A stretch of 64,000 nucleotides of DNA, taken from the NCBI RefSeq assembly GCF_900188235.1, contig NZ_FZNT01000001.1, positions 248,001 through 312,000 on the forward strand, given 5' to 3'. The translations under genes and the position numbers were made by a program. This document shows, piece after piece, positions 62,893 to 64,000 of the stretch; the stretch's first letter is position 1; each line of letters begins with the position of its first letter. Under the pieces are notes generated by a model. That model worked only from the letters and a program-made list of their open reading frames with translations. It was not told the DNA's origin and did no database searches. Source of the stretch: Lutibacter agarilyticus. GTDB taxonomy: Bacteria; Bacteroidota; Bacteroidia; Flavobacteriales; Flavobacteriaceae.

Positions 62893-64000
62893 AATTTCAT
62901 TTGCATTTTTACATTAAAAACGCGTGGCGTCATATAATTTGGGATGGCATAATATTGTTTGGAATAAGCATCTCTAACCCAGGTATTTGTAATGGAGTTT
63001 TGTACATCAAATAAATTATAAATTTCAGCACCTATAGATAATTCTTTAAAGTTTTTAAGCCAACCACTATTTTTTTGATTTTTGGCATCTGTAAAAACAT
63101 ACGAAACACCAATGTCAGCTCTTTTATAATCGTTTAGCCTATTTTGATAGTCGTACGGATTTGTATATGATGGAGCTCCACCAGGAACACCTGTATTATA
63201 AACTAAATTTAAATACATGCGCACATTTGGAATGTTAGGCATATAATCTTGAAAAAGCATCCCAAATTTAAATCGTTGATCTGTAGGTCTTGCAATATAA
63301 CCTTGGTTGTTATAGTTTTCCTCCGTTTTCAAAAAACCAATACTTATCCAACTTTCTGTACCGGGAACAAATTCACCATTTAAACGCAAGTCTAATCCTG
63401 TAGCATAGGCTGTTGCATTGTTGTTTGCGATGTACCTAATTCTTACATTATCTACCGTATAAATATTTACATCACTTAAACTTTTATAATAAAGCTCTGT
63501 AACCAACTTAAATGGACGACTCCATAAATTAAAACTGTAATCATTTCCTAAAACGACTTGCAATGATTTTTGTGCATCAACCGTTGGAACAACATTTCCT
63601 TCAAAATTCCTTAACTCCTTATAAAAAGGAGGTTGGTGGTACATTCCTCCTGAAATTCTAAAAAGCATATCTTTTTCCCAATCGGGTTTAATGGCAAATT
63701 GACCTCTTAAACTATAGGTAATTTGATTTGCAGTAGTAATATCTTCGCCATTTACATTCCAATTATGAGAACGCAATCCAACATTGTACCATATTTTATG
63801 ATTGTTGATGAAAGCATTTTTACTATATTGTGCAAACCATACCAAGCGATCAATTTTTACGTTATTTTGAGCTTGCACATTTTGATAAGGTTCGATAGGA
63901 CTTGTGTAGGGCTCGTAAGGTTGGTTGTTTGAACTATGATGCGGCGGACGCACACTAAACCCAACAGAATCTATAACTTCCCATTCTTTAATACGATCTC
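62889..64000 (-). CDS. TonB-dependent receptor, C-terminal part (continues past the right edge)
   Basis: The last 370 or so residues of an outer membrane receptor, open to the window end; the visible frame has no start, since the codon at 63953 is an internal GTG. Beta strands alternate through the piece and it ends in RVFNVKMQMKF, the C-terminal aromatic beta-signal. GAEIYNLFDVQNSITN near the end is typical of TonB-dependent receptors. The plug domain and ligand are out of view. Its 3' end overlaps the regulator gene by 4 bases. Confidence 0.9.
   Translation of the reverse strand, partial: DRIKEWEVIDSVGFSVRPPHHSSNNQPYEPYTSPIEPYQNVQAQNNVKIDRLVWFAQYSKNAFINNHKIWYNVGLRSHNWNVNGEDITTANQITYSLRGQFAIKPDWEKDMLFRISGGMYHQPPFYKELRNFEGNVVPTVDAQKSLQVVLGNDYSFNLWSRPFKLVTELYYKSLSDVNIYTVDNVRIRYIANNNATAYATGLDLRLNGEFVPGTESWISIGFLKTEENYNNQGYIARPTDQRFKFGMLFQDYMPNIPNVRMYLNLVYNTGVPGGAPSYTNPYDYQNRLNDYKRADIGVSYVFTDAKNQKNSGWLKNFKELSIGAEIYNLFDVQNSITNTWVRDAYSKQYYAIPNYMTPRVFNVKMQMKF

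Overview
The window is a 64 kb piece of an AT-rich chromosome from the Bacteroidota, almost certainly family Flavobacteriaceae. Reasons: the LpxC-FabZ fusion gene, a PorX regulator of type IX secretion (T9SS), two proteins ending in T9SS sorting domains, an RND pump fused to a TolC-like domain, and many promoters with the Bacteroidota -7 box TAnnTTTG. Genus cannot be fixed from this sequence alone. I saw no rRNA or tRNA gene, CRISPR array or intact mobile element.

Region 1 (0-22.5 kb) is conserved core: a sirtuin, TrmH, alanine dehydrogenase, TsaE, PorX and an HD hydrolase, then the plus-strand run lpxD, lpxC-fabZ, lpxA, efp, second lpxD, sucD, fabG and a VWA-like membrane protein. The lpx genes carry out the first acylation and deacetylation steps of lipid A synthesis, and FabZ and FabG supply the hydroxyacyl chemistry. 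A heavy-metal efflux locus (His-rich secreted protein, RND pump fused to TolC, lipoprotein adaptor) and an SPFH protein follow.

Region 2 (22.5-38.8 kb) is accessory and decayed. It holds an internally deleted IS256-type transposase, a LexA-like repressor in an operon with a DnaQ/UvrC-type nuclease, a patatin-type outer membrane phospholipase, a haloalkane-dehalogenase-like lipoprotein, a frameshifted DUF3124 gene, an IS110-type fragment, a broken beta-lactamase-family serine hydrolase, a GH43-like propeller protein, two T9SS cargo proteins and the tail of an IS3-type integrase. Five broken genes or elements lie within about 16 kb.

Region 3 (38.8-58.6 kb) is core again: a DEAD-box helicase with an RGG tail, an ABC-F ATPase with one degenerate composite ATP site, an ECF sigma/anti-sigma/Spy-like operon, the three-gene proton-translocating transhydrogenase, a PhnP-like hydrolase, beta-carbonic anhydrase, an MscS-type channel, an HdeD-like protein, an eight-heme cytochrome c with TPRs, an endonuclease III lacking its FeS cysteines, and a bacterioferritin comigratory protein.

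Region 4 (58.6-64 kb) looks like a small local regulon and is the most interesting part. A secreted tandem NTF2-like protein, two small secreted proteins, a Y_Y_Y-domain histidine kinase and a LuxR/NarL-type response regulator lie together. Three copies of the palindrome AACTACAT-N4-ATGTAGTT sit upstream of the NTF2 gene, the kinase gene and the regulator gene. In two of the three the palindrome ends 20-21 bases before a -7-like box. A TonB-dependent receptor runs off the right edge.
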